The translations under genes and the position numbers were made by a program. The notes beneath the pieces are model-generated. The model saw only the letters and a program-made list of their open reading frames with translations, searched no databases and had not been told where the DNA came from. A stretch of DNA of 37,671 nucleotides. Source: Actinobacillus ureae ATCC 25976 (lineage in GTDB: Bacteria; Pseudomonadota; Gammaproteobacteria; Enterobacterales; Pasteurellaceae). Each line of letters opens with the position of its first letter. The stretch's first letter is position 1. Location of the stretch: NCBI RefSeq assembly GCF_000188255.1, contig NZ_GL831080.1, forward strand, positions 1,439,211 to 1,476,881, in the 5' to 3' direction. Below are positions 9,020-17,608 of this stretch, one piece after another.

Positions 9020-9823
9020 ATGAAGTTTATTTCGTTTAATATTAATGGGTTACGTGCCCGCCCACACCAGCTAGAAGCGCTGATTGAAAAGCATCAGCCG
9101 GATGTTATTGGTTTACAAGAAATCAAAGTGGCTGATGAAGATTTCCCTTGGGATTTAGTCAATCATTTAGGCTATCATGTGTTTCATCACGGGCAAAAAG
9201 GACACTACGGTGTGGCGCTTTTAACCAAAAAAGAACCGCTTGCCGTGCGTAAAGGTTTCCCAACCGATGATGCTGATGCACAAAAGCGTATGATTATGGC
9301 GGATATTGAAACAGAATTTGGTGTACTTACCGTGTTAAACGGCTATTTCCCGCAAGGTGAAAATCGTGCGCATGAAACCAAATTCCCAGCAAAAGAAAAA
9401 TTTTACGCAGATTTACAGCATTATTTAGAAACTGAACTGACTCCGGAAAATCCGATTGTGATTATGGGTGATATGAATATTAGCCCGACCGATTTAGATA
9501 TCGGTATCGGTGAGCCAAACCGCAAACGTTGGTTGCGCGACGGTAAATGTTCATTCCTACCGGAAGAACGTGAATGGTTAGATCGTTTATATAACTATGG
9601 TTTAGTCGATACATTCCGTGTAATGAACCCACAAGCTAACGACAAATTCTCGTGGTTTGATTATCGTTCGAAAGGATTTGATGATAATCGAGGCCTACGA
9701 ATCGACTTAGTGTTAGCCTCAAAAGGCCTCGCGGGACATTGTGTTGAAACAGGGATTGATTTAGAAATCCGTGCAATGGAAAAACCATCCGATCACGCAC
9801 CGGTTTGGGCGGTATTTAAATAA
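9020..9823 (+). CDS. xthA: Exonuclease III
   Basis: Exonuclease III acts in base-excision repair as the main AP endonuclease and 3'-phosphatase/3'-5' exonuclease. The 267-residue protein aligns residue for residue with the E. coli enzyme: metal ligand E34 (L-Q-E-I-K), D151 and N153 (G-D-M-N), and the catalytic H259 in S-D-H-A-P. I chose ATG 9020 because it gives the canonical M-K-F-I-S-F-N start; the longer frame (to 8906) overlaps the preceding gene and is not conserved. The ribosome-binding site is weak. The gene ends at an inverted uptake-signal terminator. Confidence 0.96.
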   Translation: MKFISFNINGLRARPHQLEALIEKHQPDVIGLQEIKVADEDFPWDLVNHLGYHVFHHGQKGHYGVALLTKKEPLAVRKGFPTDDADAQKRMIMADIETEFGVLTVLNGYFPQGENRAHETKFPAKEKFYADLQHYLETELTPENPIVIMGDMNISPTDLDIGIGEPNRKRWLRDGKCSFLPEEREWLDRLYNYGLVDTFRVMNPQANDKFSWFDYRSKGFDDNRGLRIDLVLASKGLAGHCVETGIDLEIRAMEKPSDHAPVWAVFK

Positions 9824-9827
9824 AAAA

Positions 9828-9886
9828 ACAAGCGGTTAAAATTTAGGAAGAAATTTGCAAAAAATTCTTAAAATTTAACCGCTTGT
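9828..9886. terminator. Inverted uptake-signal pair acting as terminator
   Basis: Two exact 9-mers in opposite orientation (9828-9836 and 9878-9886) extend to a 13-bp stem, with AAATTTGCAAAA in the loop and T-rich flanks on both sides. It sits between the convergent xthA and ilvY genes. Confidence 0.75.
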
Positions 9887-9891
9887 TGTTT

Positions 9892-10776
9892 TTAGTCTTT
9901 CGGTAACAATTCCCAAAATGCTTTAATAATCGGTTCTTGTAACCTTTTCTCTTGTACACAAATTCCTAGCTCAAACGGCGATATCGGTTTAGGCAATTTC
10001 AAATAAGAAATTTGATTATTCATCGGACTGTGTTTGATGACTACATCGGGTAACAATGCCACACCACAGCCTAACGCAACCATCGGCACAATCGCTTCAT
10101 GCCCTGCAACTGTTGCATAAATCTTCGGTTCTTTAATTTTTAATTCTTTAAACCAACGATCAATTCGCTTTCGAACCGGCCCGTCAACCGGCAAAATAAA
10201 CGGAATATTTTGCCAGTCTATCGGTTGTTGCTGCAAACATTGTGTTGCTGCACATGCCACCCGTGGCGCAATAACCGAAAGATGAATATCATCAATATAA
10301 TGAAACACAATACTGTTCGGCAGATGCTCCGGCTTACCGGTTAAGGAAATATCCGCTTCAAAAGAATGCACCGTATGCACCGCTTGAGCCGGGTCGCCAG
10401 TACTCAGCTTAATCTCTACCTTCGGATGTGCCTGACGAAAATGCTCCAAAATTTGCGGTAAATGGCTATAAGCCGCCGTTACCGAACAGAACACTTTTAA
10501 TTCGCCTTCTAACTGACCTTGTATCGGTGAAAGCTGATGCTGTAATTGTTGCCAATCAGACCAACTTTGTTTCGCAAATACTAAAAACTTTTCACCCGCT
10601 TCCGTTAAGCGAACTTGTCGGTTATCCCGTATAAATAACGGCTGCCCTAGCTCTTCTTCAATCCGCTGAATATGGCGCGTCAATGTAGACGCACTCATAT
10701 AATTATTTTCAGCCGAACGAATAAAACTTCGGGTTTGCGCAATATCTAAAAACAGTTTAAGGGATTGGAATTCCAT
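9892..10776 (-). CDS. ilvY: LysR-family regulator IlvY
   Basis: IlvY activates ilvC (ketol-acid reductoisomerase) in response to acetolactate/acetohydroxybutyrate. The 294-residue protein has a LysR helix-turn-helix at about 1-60 (S-A-S-T-L-T-R-H-I-Q-R-I-E-E-E-L-G-Q-P-L-F) and the diagnostic IlvY blocks F-C-S-V-T-A-A-Y-S-H-L-P near 96-107 and G-H-E-A-I-V-P-M-V-A-L-G-C-G-V-A-L-L-P-D. In enterobacteria ilvY is divergent from ilvC; here ilvC is absent from the window. Its ATG directly abuts the TAA of the upstream glycosyltransferase and lacks a clear ribosome-binding site, which points to translational coupling with that gene. Confidence 0.93.
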   Translation of the reverse strand: MEFQSLKLFLDIAQTRSFIRSAENNYMSASTLTRHIQRIEEELGQPLFIRDNRQVRLTEAGEKFLVFAKQSWSDWQQLQHQLSPIQGQLEGELKVFCSVTAAYSHLPQILEHFRQAHPKVEIKLSTGDPAQAVHTVHSFEADISLTGKPEHLPNSIVFHYIDDIHLSVIAPRVACAATQCLQQQPIDWQNIPFILPVDGPVRKRIDRWFKELKIKEPKIYATVAGHEAIVPMVALGCGVALLPDVVIKHSPMNNQISYLKLPKPISPFELGICVQEKRLQEPIIKAFWELLPKD

Positions 10777-11808
10777 TTAGTTTAACCATTCTGGTTTTAT
10801 CTGATTAAAATCAAGATCATTCACACTTTGCTTAAAGTGTAAAACATAAGTTTCTGCCTTATTATTCGGATGCCAATGAATAAAATTCTGTTCATCCGAA
10901 CTATAAAAACCAATAATTTTCTTAGATAAACCCGAGGCAATATGTACTGTTGAAGTATCCGGCGAAATCAATATGTCCGAATGATAAATCAGTTCAATCG
11001 TATCGAACACAGTTTGCGTGTTTTCATAAACAAAGACATTCTCAAGCTGAGCGGCAATCTGCTTCAATTTAGGTGTCACTTCAGGAAATGTGAGTAAAAG
11101 GATGGGCTTTGTGCTAACCTTGCACAGGTAAGTCACTAATTCCATCATTTTCTCATCACTAAAACGGCGAGCTGATCCTGCACCAAATAAATTCAGCGTA
11201 ATAAAATGCTCAAGCTGATTTTCTGATAAATAATCTTGTACAGCTTTCACACTCTTTTCATCTCTCGGTATATCATACTGGATATCAATATTGGTAAAAC
11301 CGGCAAGTTCCAGTGCCTGTTTATAGATCTCAGCAAAATGTTGCTGTTCATTCTGTACGTTTAACGTAAAAAGCTTATAGTCTGATTTATCATATCCGAT
11401 ATACATTTTGGCATTGATCGTGCGTAAAAAAAGTAGATCCCGATTACGTAATGTGACAGTAGGATCAATAACAACATCATATTGTTCTTTTGCCAGTTGC
11501 TTACCGCAGGCTAAATAATCACCAATATTTTTGGTGCGTACAAAATACAATTGGTCAATATAAGGGCTATGCTCAAATAAATAAGCATTATTACGAGAGC
11601 AAACCACCCCGATATGCGTTGCCGGCGATTGTTTTTTTATCTCCCGAAATACAAATGAACTGACGATGTAATCCCCAATTTTCCCATCTTGGCGAAGAAA
11701 TAAGATTTTTTTGGGAATCGCTTCTAAAGTATTCGATGCTACTTTTTTATCTAGCAACAATTTGCCTAATGCCAATCTAATTCTTCTTAACATTGCTTTC
11801 ATATTCAT
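10777..11808 (-). CDS. Glycosyltransferase family 9 (heptosyltransferase-like)
   Basis: A 343-residue cytoplasmic or membrane-associated transferase of the GT9 (heptosyltransferase) family, with two Rossmann-like domains. The N-terminal block I-L-F-L-R-Q-D-G-K-I-G-D-Y-I-V-S-S (about 34-50) is the nucleotide-sugar/acceptor side, and the C-terminal block I-S-P-D-T-S-T-V-H-I-A-S-G (about 281-293) is the donor-site signature. It probably adds a sugar to lipooligosaccharide; donor and acceptor cannot be read from sequence. It is divergent from a second GT9 gene, with only 52 bases between the start codons, and is directly followed by ilvY without any spacer. An internal Met at codon 3 is an alternative start. 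Confidence 0.85.
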   Translation of the reverse strand: MNMKAMLRRIRLALGKLLLDKKVASNTLEAIPKKILFLRQDGKIGDYIVSSFVFREIKKQSPATHIGVVCSRNNAYLFEHSPYIDQLYFVRTKNIGDYLACGKQLAKEQYDVVIDPTVTLRNRDLLFLRTINAKMYIGYDKSDYKLFTLNVQNEQQHFAEIYKQALELAGFTNIDIQYDIPRDEKSVKAVQDYLSENQLEHFITLNLFGAGSARRFSDEKMMELVTYLCKVSTKPILLLTFPEVTPKLKQIAAQLENVFVYENTQTVFDTIELIYHSDILISPDTSTVHIASGLSKKIIGFYSSDEQNFIHWHPNNKAETYVLHFKQSVNDLDFNQIKPEWLN

Positions 11809-11860
11809 TTTTACATACCATACGACTATTTCAATAGCTTATACGGAACATATTATAGAG

Positions 11861-12892
11861 ATGAAATCTTTAGTTATAAAACTTTTTGGTACAAAAAGAC
11901 TCAAAAATGAATTCAATTTTAACGATATCAACTCAATTTTACTTAAACCTATCGGCGATGCTGTTGGTGATGCAATCGTACACACCTTACATCTAAGACA
12001 AATTAAAGAAGCTAACCCACATATCAAAATAGGTGTTTTAGTTACTGAGCGTAATAAGCTAATCTATAAAAATGCTGGATTTATTGACGTTATTTTGGAA
12101 GATAATTTTCAGACTTATATTCAGGAAAGGAAGAAATGGGATCTATATCTTGATTTTATGCCTTCATTTACAACTAAAAGTATTATTTTAGATTGGAGTT
12201 TATCTCCCAAATTTATTGTAAATTTCGGCAAAGAGCCTAAAAAACATTATCATCTAAATAGTGTGAGAAACTATGACTTTTCGGTTAAGGTGCCCCAATA
12301 TACTCATATAAAGAATTACTTAAATTATTCCATATTAAAAAACAACCTTAAATCTGATATTTCTTATACCGTACCATTTAATATGGAACATTCCGAAAAA
12401 GTAGAAAAATTTTGGAATAAGAATAAATCAATAAGGGTCTTATTGAATCCACAAGGTAGCAAAAGTGAAATTCCTCCACAAGAGTTGAAAATATTACTTG
12501 AACAGGTTCCTTCTTCTTACCTTGAGAAGATTGATTTTTTAGTAACAAATACTAATGGCGCTAAAGATTATATTGAACGTTTAAATTTCGATGTAGTATT
12601 AAGTCCTAAAACGAATATTTTAGAATACTTTGCTTTCGTAAATTCTGCGGATATTGTAATTTCTGTAGACGGCGGAGGCATTCATGTAGCTTGTGCTTGT
12701 GCGAAACCATTGCTAGCGTTCTACGCTAATAGCCCTAAACTAACAAATATGTGGGCACCAGTTGTTAAGAATGGTGTAGATTCTCTAATATTAACTGGTA
12801 AAAATATATCTAATAGTGCGAGCGATACTTATGATTTTGATATGGGATCAGCATCTATATGGTTAAATGAACAACTTAAAAAACGAGTATAA
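11861..12892 (+). CDS. Glycosyltransferase family 9 (heptosyltransferase-like), divergent paralogue
   Basis: A 343-residue GT9-type protein with the same layout as its divergent neighbour. An N-terminal I-L-L-K-P-I-G-D-A-V-G-D-A-I-V (about 27-41) is followed by a C-terminal I-S-V-D-G-G-G-I-H-V-A-C-A (about 267-279). Similarity to the neighbour is recognisable but distant. Composition is more AT-rich than the flanking housekeeping genes, and codon use leans to A/T endings, which suggests transfer. I chose ATG 11861, since the longer frame reads back through the other gene. Only AGAG lies directly before the ATG and the intergenic space is tiny, so initiation may be inefficient or on a very short leader. 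It probably acts in lipooligosaccharide or other surface-glycan assembly. Confidence 0.78.
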   Translation: MKSLVIKLFGTKRLKNEFNFNDINSILLKPIGDAVGDAIVHTLHLRQIKEANPHIKIGVLVTERNKLIYKNAGFIDVILEDNFQTYIQERKKWDLYLDFMPSFTTKSIILDWSLSPKFIVNFGKEPKKHYHLNSVRNYDFSVKVPQYTHIKNYLNYSILKNNLKSDISYTVPFNMEHSEKVEKFWNKNKSIRVLLNPQGSKSEIPPQELKILLEQVPSSYLEKIDFLVTNTNGAKDYIERLNFDVVLSPKTNILEYFAFVNSADIVISVDGGGIHVACACAKPLLAFYANSPKLTNMWAPVVKNGVDSLILTGKNISNSASDTYDFDMGSASIWLNEQLKKRV

Positions 12893-12920
12893 AAAAGCTC
12901 CCTTTTTATTAAAGGGAGCC
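12887..12920 (-). terminator. Intrinsic terminator of the GT25 gene
   Basis: A perfect 9-bp stem (12897-12905 with 12911-12919, loop of five) is followed on the minus strand by six T residues. It overlaps the tail of the plus-strand GT9 gene and can also act weakly in that direction. Confidence 0.85.
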
Positions 12921-12925
12921 TCATT

Positions 12926-13747
12926 CTATTCAAATTTAATCATATTATTAAGCCGTTCTTGCTCACTTCTCTTTTTCTCTTTCATTCGCTTCCATTTTGT
13001 GAGCAATTTATAAATCATATATATTATCCCTTTATTTTCCTGTTTTTTATTATTATTTTCTATTCTTCTTCTATCATATTCCAATTGACTTATTAAGGTC
13101 GATTTTTTCTTATTTAACTTATCTTCTTGTATGCAAATTGCAGGCTCTAATTGATAAATATGTAAGTTATTATTTCTAATTAAATCACCAAATAAATATT
13201 TATCAATAGCTTTTATAGATTTACCATCTAAGCTTTTGAAATAATCCAGTAAAAATACGGCTGCTTTTCTTGATAAAATATAACCAGCCATACCAAACTC
13301 CTCTGAATCAAGTAAAGAAAACTTTCTTTCTAAAACGTTTTCAACCTCTGAACCTACTCTTTTTACAGCGATGCAAGAAGTTTCTAGCCTAATAATTAAA
13401 TTATCATTTAGAGCAAAACGCTCTTCTAACCAATCATAACTAGAAAAAAGTTTATCAGCATTCTTACCTAAGATAACATCATCTTCAAAAATAGCCATAT
13501 AATTATTTTTACTATTAGCTAATTTCTCCCATAATGCCATATGGCTCATAAAACAGGCTTTTTCACCTTCTGATAAATTCGCAACCTTTAAACCAGGAAG
13601 TGTTGTTGCAATATACTGCTCTAACAATACTGATGGCTGTAAAGCATCAAAAAATTGAAATGGAATATTTCGTTTAGAAAATTCATTATTAATATGACTT
13701 CTTCTAACATTGGCATTAACCAAGCTAATCACAAAATTTATATTCAT
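12926..13747 (-). CDS. Glycosyltransferase family 25 (LOS biosynthesis)
   Basis: A 273-residue protein of the GT25/LgtB-like family that adds a hexose (often galactose) to lipooligosaccharide. The start M-N-I-N-F-V-I-S-L-V-N, the block G-E-K-A-C-F-M-S-H-M-A-L-W near 61-73 and the F-E-D-D motif at 87-90 (metal/donor binding) are family hallmarks, as is the central G-Y-I-L-S-R-K-A-A region. The last 45 residues are strongly basic and may bind the membrane. I chose ATG 13747: it gives the canonical N-terminus, with GAGG upstream. The gene is markedly AT-rich compared with rpmE and tktA. It is bounded by terminators on both sides, so it looks like an independent cassette. Confidence 0.85.
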   Translation of the reverse strand: MNINFVISLVNANVRRSHINNEFSKRNIPFQFFDALQPSVLLEQYIATTLPGLKVANLSEGEKACFMSHMALWEKLANSKNNYMAIFEDDVILGKNADKLFSSYDWLEERFALNDNLIIRLETSCIAVKRVGSEVENVLERKFSLLDSEEFGMAGYILSRKAAVFLLDYFKSLDGKSIKAIDKYLFGDLIRNNNLHIYQLEPAICIQEDKLNKKKSTLISQLEYDRRRIENNNKKQENKGIIYMIYKLLTKWKRMKEKKRSEQERLNNMIKFE

Positions 13748-13784
13748 TAATATCATTACCTCAAATAGGTCTTTTATATACAAC

Positions 13785-13808
13785 AAAACCCCGCAAATGC
13801 GGGGTTTT
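13785..13808. terminator. Terminator downstream of rpmE
   Basis: A GC-rich 6-bp stem extended by A4/T4 to 10 bp (13785-13794 with 13799-13808), loop AAAT. It is symmetric, so it works in both directions; on the minus strand it closes rpmE. Confidence 0.9.
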
Positions 13809-13824
13809 ATCAATAATTCGGAAA

Positions 13825-14037
13825 TTATTTTGTGCCTGGAATTGAGAAACGTTTGTTGAAACGTTCAACACGACCACCAGTATCAACAACACGTTGTTTA
13901 CCAGTATAGAATGGGTGGCAGTTGCCGCACACATCAAGATTTAAGTTTTTACCCACTGTTGAGCGAGTTTTGATTACGTTACCGCATGAACATGTTGCAG
14001 TAATTTCTGTATATTCTGGGTGAATACCTTGTTTCAT
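13825..14037 (-). CDS. rpmE: 50S ribosomal protein L31 (zinc-binding form)
   Basis: A 70-residue ribosomal protein that bridges the two subunits through bridge B1b. This is the C+ form: zinc ligands C16, C18, C37 and C40 (C-S-C-G ... C-G-N-C) are all present, along with the F-Y-T-G-K-Q block. Strains using the C+ form often swap it for a zinc-free paralogue under zinc limitation; none is in this window. GAGG lies nine bases before the ATG. The leader contains a stem-loop that fits autogenous control by L31, and a terminator follows. Confidence 0.97.
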   Translation of the reverse strand: MKQGIHPEYTEITATCSCGNVIKTRSTVGKNLNLDVCGNCHPFYTGKQRVVDTGGRVERFNKRFSIPGTK

Positions 14038-14066
14038 TGGAAAACCTCTAATGAAGCCATATCGCC

Positions 14067-14104
14067 ACTTATCTTGTTATACATACGTATATCCGCTGAT
14101 AAGT
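14067..14104 (-). promoter_or_regulatory. Stem-loop in rpmE leader, candidate L31 autoregulatory element
   Basis: An outer 7-bp stem (ACTTATC at 14098-14104 on the minus strand with its complement at 14067-14073) encloses an inner 5-bp stem (14078-14082 with 14087-14091). It lies 30-67 bases before the rpmE ATG. Leader elements bound by L31 are known in Gammaproteobacteria; identity with that element is inferred from position and shape only. Confidence 0.45.
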
Positions 14105-14119
14105 ACCATATGTGAATAA

Positions 14120-14149
14120 ATAATATGCCGAGCATCTGCTCGACGCCAA
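14120..14149 (-). promoter_or_regulatory. Putative rpmE promoter with palindromic spacer
   Basis: On the minus strand TTGGCG (14144-14149) and TATTAT (14120-14125) are 18 bases apart. The spacer contains a perfect 14-bp inverted repeat, CGAGCA-N2-TGCTCG (14129-14142), that could be an operator. Confidence 0.5.
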
Positions 14150-14283
14150 AAAGAGTGCGTATTCTATGGTATTTAGTCATTAAGATCAATACTCAGCCTT
14201 ACCAATTAACATAATTTTCCACAAAATATCCCCATTATGTAACTTAATCAAAACAAATCATTTTCAATCAACTTTTTCTCATA

Positions 14284-14305
14284 TTTTGTGAAGAAGATCA
14301 CAGAT
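14284..14305. promoter_or_regulatory. CRP-type binding site upstream of tktA
   Basis: TGTGA-N6-TCACA (14287-14302) is a perfect match to the core CRP consensus. Its centre is about 62 bases before the predicted tktA transcription start, the class I activation position. Confidence 0.65.
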
Positions 14306-14320
14306 TTCTCTAGAGATTTT

Positions 14321-14350
14321 TTGAGTATTACTTCAAAAATAGTGTAGAAT
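14321..14350 (+). promoter_or_regulatory. Putative tktA promoter
   Basis: TTGAGT (14321-14326) and TAGAAT (14345-14350), spacing 18, each match consensus at four or five of six positions. The predicted start is near 14357, giving a 60-base leader. Confidence 0.6.
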
Positions 14351-14416
14351 TAATCTCATTAACTAAATCTATCTATTTATAGAGTTTTTGTCACTTTCTT
14401 GTCTAGGAGTAAACAC

Positions 14417-16423
14417 ATGGCAGAACGTAAAGTATTAGCGAATGCAATTCGCTTCTTAAGTATGGATGCAGTACAAAAAGCTAACTCTGGTCACCCGGGT
14501 GCCCCAATGGGTATGGCAGATATCGCTGAGGTATTATGGCGCGACTTTTTAAAGCACAATCCAACCAATCCTAAATTGGCTGATCGCGACCGTTTCGTAC
14601 TTTCAAACGGCCATGGTTCAATGTTAATTTATAGCTTATTACACTTAACAGGCTATGATCTTTCAATTGAAGATTTAAAACAATTCCGTCAATTACATTC
14701 TAAAACCCCAGGTCACCCAGAATATGGTTATGCTCCAGGCGTTGAAACCACTACTGGTCCATTAGGTCAAGGTATCACCAATGCTGTAGGTATGGCGATT
14801 GCAGAAAAAACATTAGCCGCACAATTTAACCGTGAAGGCCACCAAATTGTTGACCACTACACTTATGCATTCTTAGGTGACGGCTGTTTAATGGAAGGTA
14901 TTTCGCATGAAGCCTGTTCATTAGCCGGTACTTTAGGTTTAGGTAAATTAATCGCTTTCTACGATGACAATAATATTTCAATCGATGGTCATGTAGACGG
15001 TTGGTTCTCTGATGACACCGCACAACGCTTTGAAGCTTATGGCTGGCAAGTTATCCGAAATGTAGACGGTCATGATGCGGAACAAATCAAATTTGCGATT
15101 GAAAATGCAAAAGCGGAAACAGATCGCCCAACATTAATCATCTGTAAAACTATCATCGGTTACGGCTCTCCAAACAAATCGGCATCACACGACTGCCACG
15201 GAGCACCACTTGGTAACGATGAAATTGCGTTAACACGCCAAGCGCTTAATTGGGAATATGCACCATTTGAAATTCCGGCAGAAATCTATGCAGATTGGGA
15301 TGCTAAAGCACAAGGTGCGGTAGTAGAAAAAGAATGGAATGCTAAATTTGCAGCTTATGAAGCGGCACACCCTGAATTAGCGGCAGAATTTAAACGCCGT
15401 ATGGCTGGCGATTTACCAGCGAACTGGGAAGCGGAAAGCAAAGCATTTATCGAAAAATTACAAGCTAACCCTGCAGCGATCGCAAGCCGTAAAGCATCAC
15501 AAAATGCAATTGAAGCTTATGCACATATCTTACCTGAATTCTTAGGTGGTTCTGCAGACTTAGCAAGTTCTAACTTAACTTTATGGTCTGGTTCAAAACC
15601 AATCCGTGCAGATCATAACGTGGATGGTAACTACATTAACTATGGTGTGCGTGAATTCGGTATGTCTGCAATTATGAACGGTATTGCATTACACGGTGGT
15701 TTTATTCCTTACGGTGCAACCTTCTTAATGTTCTATGAATATGCGCACAACGCAGTTCGTATGGCAGCATTAATGAAACAACGTTCATTATTCGTGTATA
15801 CACACGATTCTATCGGCTTAGGCGAAGACGGTCCAACTCACCAACCAGTGGAACAAACCGCATCATTACGTTTCATTCCGAACTTAGAAACATGGCGTCC
15901 AGCTGATCAAGTAGAATCAGCGGTAGCGTGGAAAACAGCGGTTGAACGTAAAGACGGCCCAAGTGCATTAATTTTCACTCGTCAAAACCTTACTCAACAA
16001 GAACGTACTGCTGAACAATTAGCAAATGTAGCACGTGGTGGTTATATCTTACGTGAATGCTGTGAAAAAGGCGGTTGCCCAGATTTAATTCTTATCGCAA
16101 CAGGTTCCGAAGTTGATTTAGCAATGAAAGCGGCTGATGTATTAGCAGCAGAAGGTACAAAAGTACGTGTGGTTTCAATGCCAAGCACAAATGTGTTTGA
16201 TAAACAAGATGAAGCATATCGTGAATCTGTGTTACCACGTTCAGTAACAAAACGTGTAGCTATCGAAGCACAATTATCTGACTTCTGGTATAAATACGTT
16301 GGCTTTGAAGGTCGTATCGTAGGTATGAATAGCTTCGGTGAATCTGCACCGGCTGATCAGTTATTCAAACTATTCGGCTTCACGGTTGAGAATGTTGTAG
16401 CGAAAGCGAAAGAAATTTTATAA
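14417..16423 (+). CDS. tktA: Transketolase
   Basis: A thiamine-diphosphate enzyme that moves two-carbon units between sugars in the non-oxidative pentose phosphate pathway. The 668-residue protein (E. coli TktA 663) has the N-terminal ThDP domain with G-D-G-C-L-M-E-G-I near 153-161, followed by D-D-N-N-I-S-I-D-G. It also has the pyrimidine domain with E-D-G-P-T-H-Q-P near 472-479, and the C-terminal domain. ATG 14417 is chosen because AGGAG lies at 14405-14409 and it yields [11 protein letters not shown]. Codon use looks like that of a highly expressed gene. A CRP-type site upstream suggests control by carbon supply. Confidence 0.97.
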   Translation: MAERKVLANAIRFLSMDAVQKANSGHPGAPMGMADIAEVLWRDFLKHNPTNPKLADRDRFVLSNGHGSMLIYSLLHLTGYDLSIEDLKQFRQLHSKTPGHPEYGYAPGVETTTGPLGQGITNAVGMAIAEKTLAAQFNREGHQIVDHYTYAFLGDGCLMEGISHEACSLAGTLGLGKLIAFYDDNNISIDGHVDGWFSDDTAQRFEAYGWQVIRNVDGHDAEQIKFAIENAKAETDRPTLIICKTIIGYGSPNKSASHDCHGAPLGNDEIALTRQALNWEYAPFEIPAEIYADWDAKAQGAVVEKEWNAKFAAYEAAHPELAAEFKRRMAGDLPANWEAESKAFIEKLQANPAAIASRKASQNAIEAYAHILPEFLGGSADLASSNLTLWSGSKPIRADHNVDGNYINYGVREFGMSAIMNGIALHGGFIPYGATFLMFYEYAHNAVRMAALMKQRSLFVYTHDSIGLGEDGPTHQPVEQTASLRFIPNLETWRPADQVESAVAWKTAVERKDGPSALIFTRQNLTQQERTAEQLANVARGGYILRECCEKGGCPDLILIATGSEVDLAMKAADVLAAEGTKVRVVSMPSTNVFDKQDEAYRESVLPRSVTKRVAIEAQLSDFWYKYVGFEGRIVGMNSFGESAPADQLFKLFGFTVENVVAKAKEIL

Positions 16424-16440
16424 TTTCACTTAAAAATACA

Positions 16441-16470
16441 AAAGGCGAGAATAATCTTCTCGCCTTTTTT
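16441..16470 (+). terminator. Intrinsic terminator of tktA
   Basis: An 8-bp GC-containing stem (16444-16451 with 16457-16464, loop of five), flanked by A3/T6, lies just after the tktA stop. Confidence 0.92.
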
Positions 16471-16480
16471 CTATTAATAA

Positions 16481-16526
16481 ATAAGCGGTCAAATTTGCAA
16501 AATTTTTTACCAAAATAACCGCTTAT
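16481..16526. terminator. Inverted degenerate uptake-signal pair, terminator of phoH
   Basis: ATAAGCGGT (16481-16489) and its complement (16518-16526) differ from the uptake core at one position. They form a 9-bp stem three bases after the phoH stop on the minus strand. Confidence 0.55.
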
Positions 16527-16529
16527 CTC

Positions 16530-17600
16530 TTATAACTGTTCTGCTTGTTCTAAAATTTTTTGCTGTTCTAGAGCAAGTTTTTCCAAACGACGTTGCTCAC
16601 GGCGCTGTTCATCCTCTGCTTCCCAAACATCATAAGCCTGTACAATCTTCGCCACCACCGGATGACGGACAATATCATGGCTATCAAAATAATTAAAACT
16701 TAAATCAGGCACATCTTTCAACACTTCCATTGCGTGTTTTAAACCTGACTTTTGGCTACGAGGTAAATCTACTTGCGTAACATCCCCTGTAATTACCGCT
16801 TTTGAATTAAAACCAATACGAGTTAAGAACATTTTCATCTGCTCCGTCGTAGTATTTTGGCTTTCATCTAAAATAATAAACGCATCGTTTAAGGTACGCC
16901 CACGCATATAAGCAAGAGGCGCAATCTCAATCACATTACGTTCCATTAATTTTTGTGCTTTTTCAAAACCTAACATTTCAAATAAAGCATCGTATAAAGG
17001 CCTTAAATACGGCTCAATTTTTTGCCCAAGATCGCCGGGTAAAAAACCGAGTTTTTCACCTGCCTCAACTGCCGGACGAGTTAATAAAATTCGGCGAATC
17101 TCTTGACGTTCAAGCGATTCTACTGCGGCAGCAACGGCAAGAAATGTTTTTCCTGTGCCAGCTGGTCCAATACCGAAACTAATATCGTAACTAAGAATAT
17201 TTCTTAAATAAGCTTGCTGATGTTCACCTCTCGGCTTAATCACACCTCGCTTCGTTTTGATTGAAATCTCTCCTTGTCCTCCAACATTCCATTGATTTTG
17301 AAGTAACATTCGGCTTTCTTGAATAGCTAAATGAATATCTTCCAAATCCAATTCTTTGATTTTACCTTTAATTGGTGCGGTATCAATGTAAAGCTGTTTT
17401 AAGAGCTTTGCCGCATTTTGGATTAATGTCACCGAATAATGGTTCTCGTCATCGGCTTGAATCGAAAAAGAGAAACCGCTACGAGCAATAGTGAGATTAA
17501 AACTTTTCTCAATTAAAGTTAAATGTTCATCAAACGCGCCACAAAGCGATTGCAAGCGTGCATTGTCTTGAGGTTCTAAAGTTAAGAGAATTTCGTTCAA
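16530..17600 (-). CDS. ybeZ: PhoH-family ATPase (YbeZ)
   Basis: A 356-residue cytoplasmic P-loop ATPase of the PhoH-like group, with Walker A G-P-A-G-T-G-K-T at 145-152 and Walker B F-I-I-L-D-E-S at 241-247. Members are linked to RNA metabolism and ribosome maturation and often pair with the endoribonuclease YbeY, which is not here. The start codon is TTG (17598-17600) with AGGA six bases upstream; no ATG is possible nearby, so the TTG is well supported. It follows fadR by eight bases and is probably cotranscribed with it. The C-terminal 40 residues are rich in Glu, Gln and Arg and likely helical. Confidence 0.92.
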   Translation of the reverse strand: MNEILLTLEPQDNARLQSLCGAFDEHLTLIEKSFNLTIARSGFSFSIQADDENHYSVTLIQNAAKLLKQLYIDTAPIKGKIKELDLEDIHLAIQESRMLLQNQWNVGGQGEISIKTKRGVIKPRGEHQQAYLRNILSYDISFGIGPAGTGKTFLAVAAAVESLERQEIRRILLTRPAVEAGEKLGFLPGDLGQKIEPYLRPLYDALFEMLGFEKAQKLMERNVIEIAPLAYMRGRTLNDAFIILDESQNTTTEQMKMFLTRIGFNSKAVITGDVTQVDLPRSQKSGLKHAMEVLKDVPDLSFNYFDSHDIVRHPVVAKIVQAYDVWEAEDEQRREQRRLEKLALEQQKILEQAEQL

Positions 17601-17608
17601 AATATATC

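Larger units (their letters stand above)
14038..14416. other. 379-bp regulatory region between rpmE and tktA
   Basis: No gene is seen. The region holds the rpmE leader and promoter (14067-14149), a CRP-type site and promoter for tktA (14284-14350) and a DnaA-box-like TTTTCCACA at 14215-14223 that may be a chance match. Confidence 0.7.

Noticed and set aside
13700-13813. Longer start for the GT25 gene at 13813
   Set aside because: The extra 22 residues run through the rpmE terminator and do not match the family N-terminus; ATG 13747 fits M-N-I-N-F-V-I-S-L.
14215-14223. DnaA-box-like TTTTCCACA upstream of tktA
   Set aside because: A single near-consensus box in AT-rich DNA is expected by chance; there is no cluster and no origin-type neighbour.
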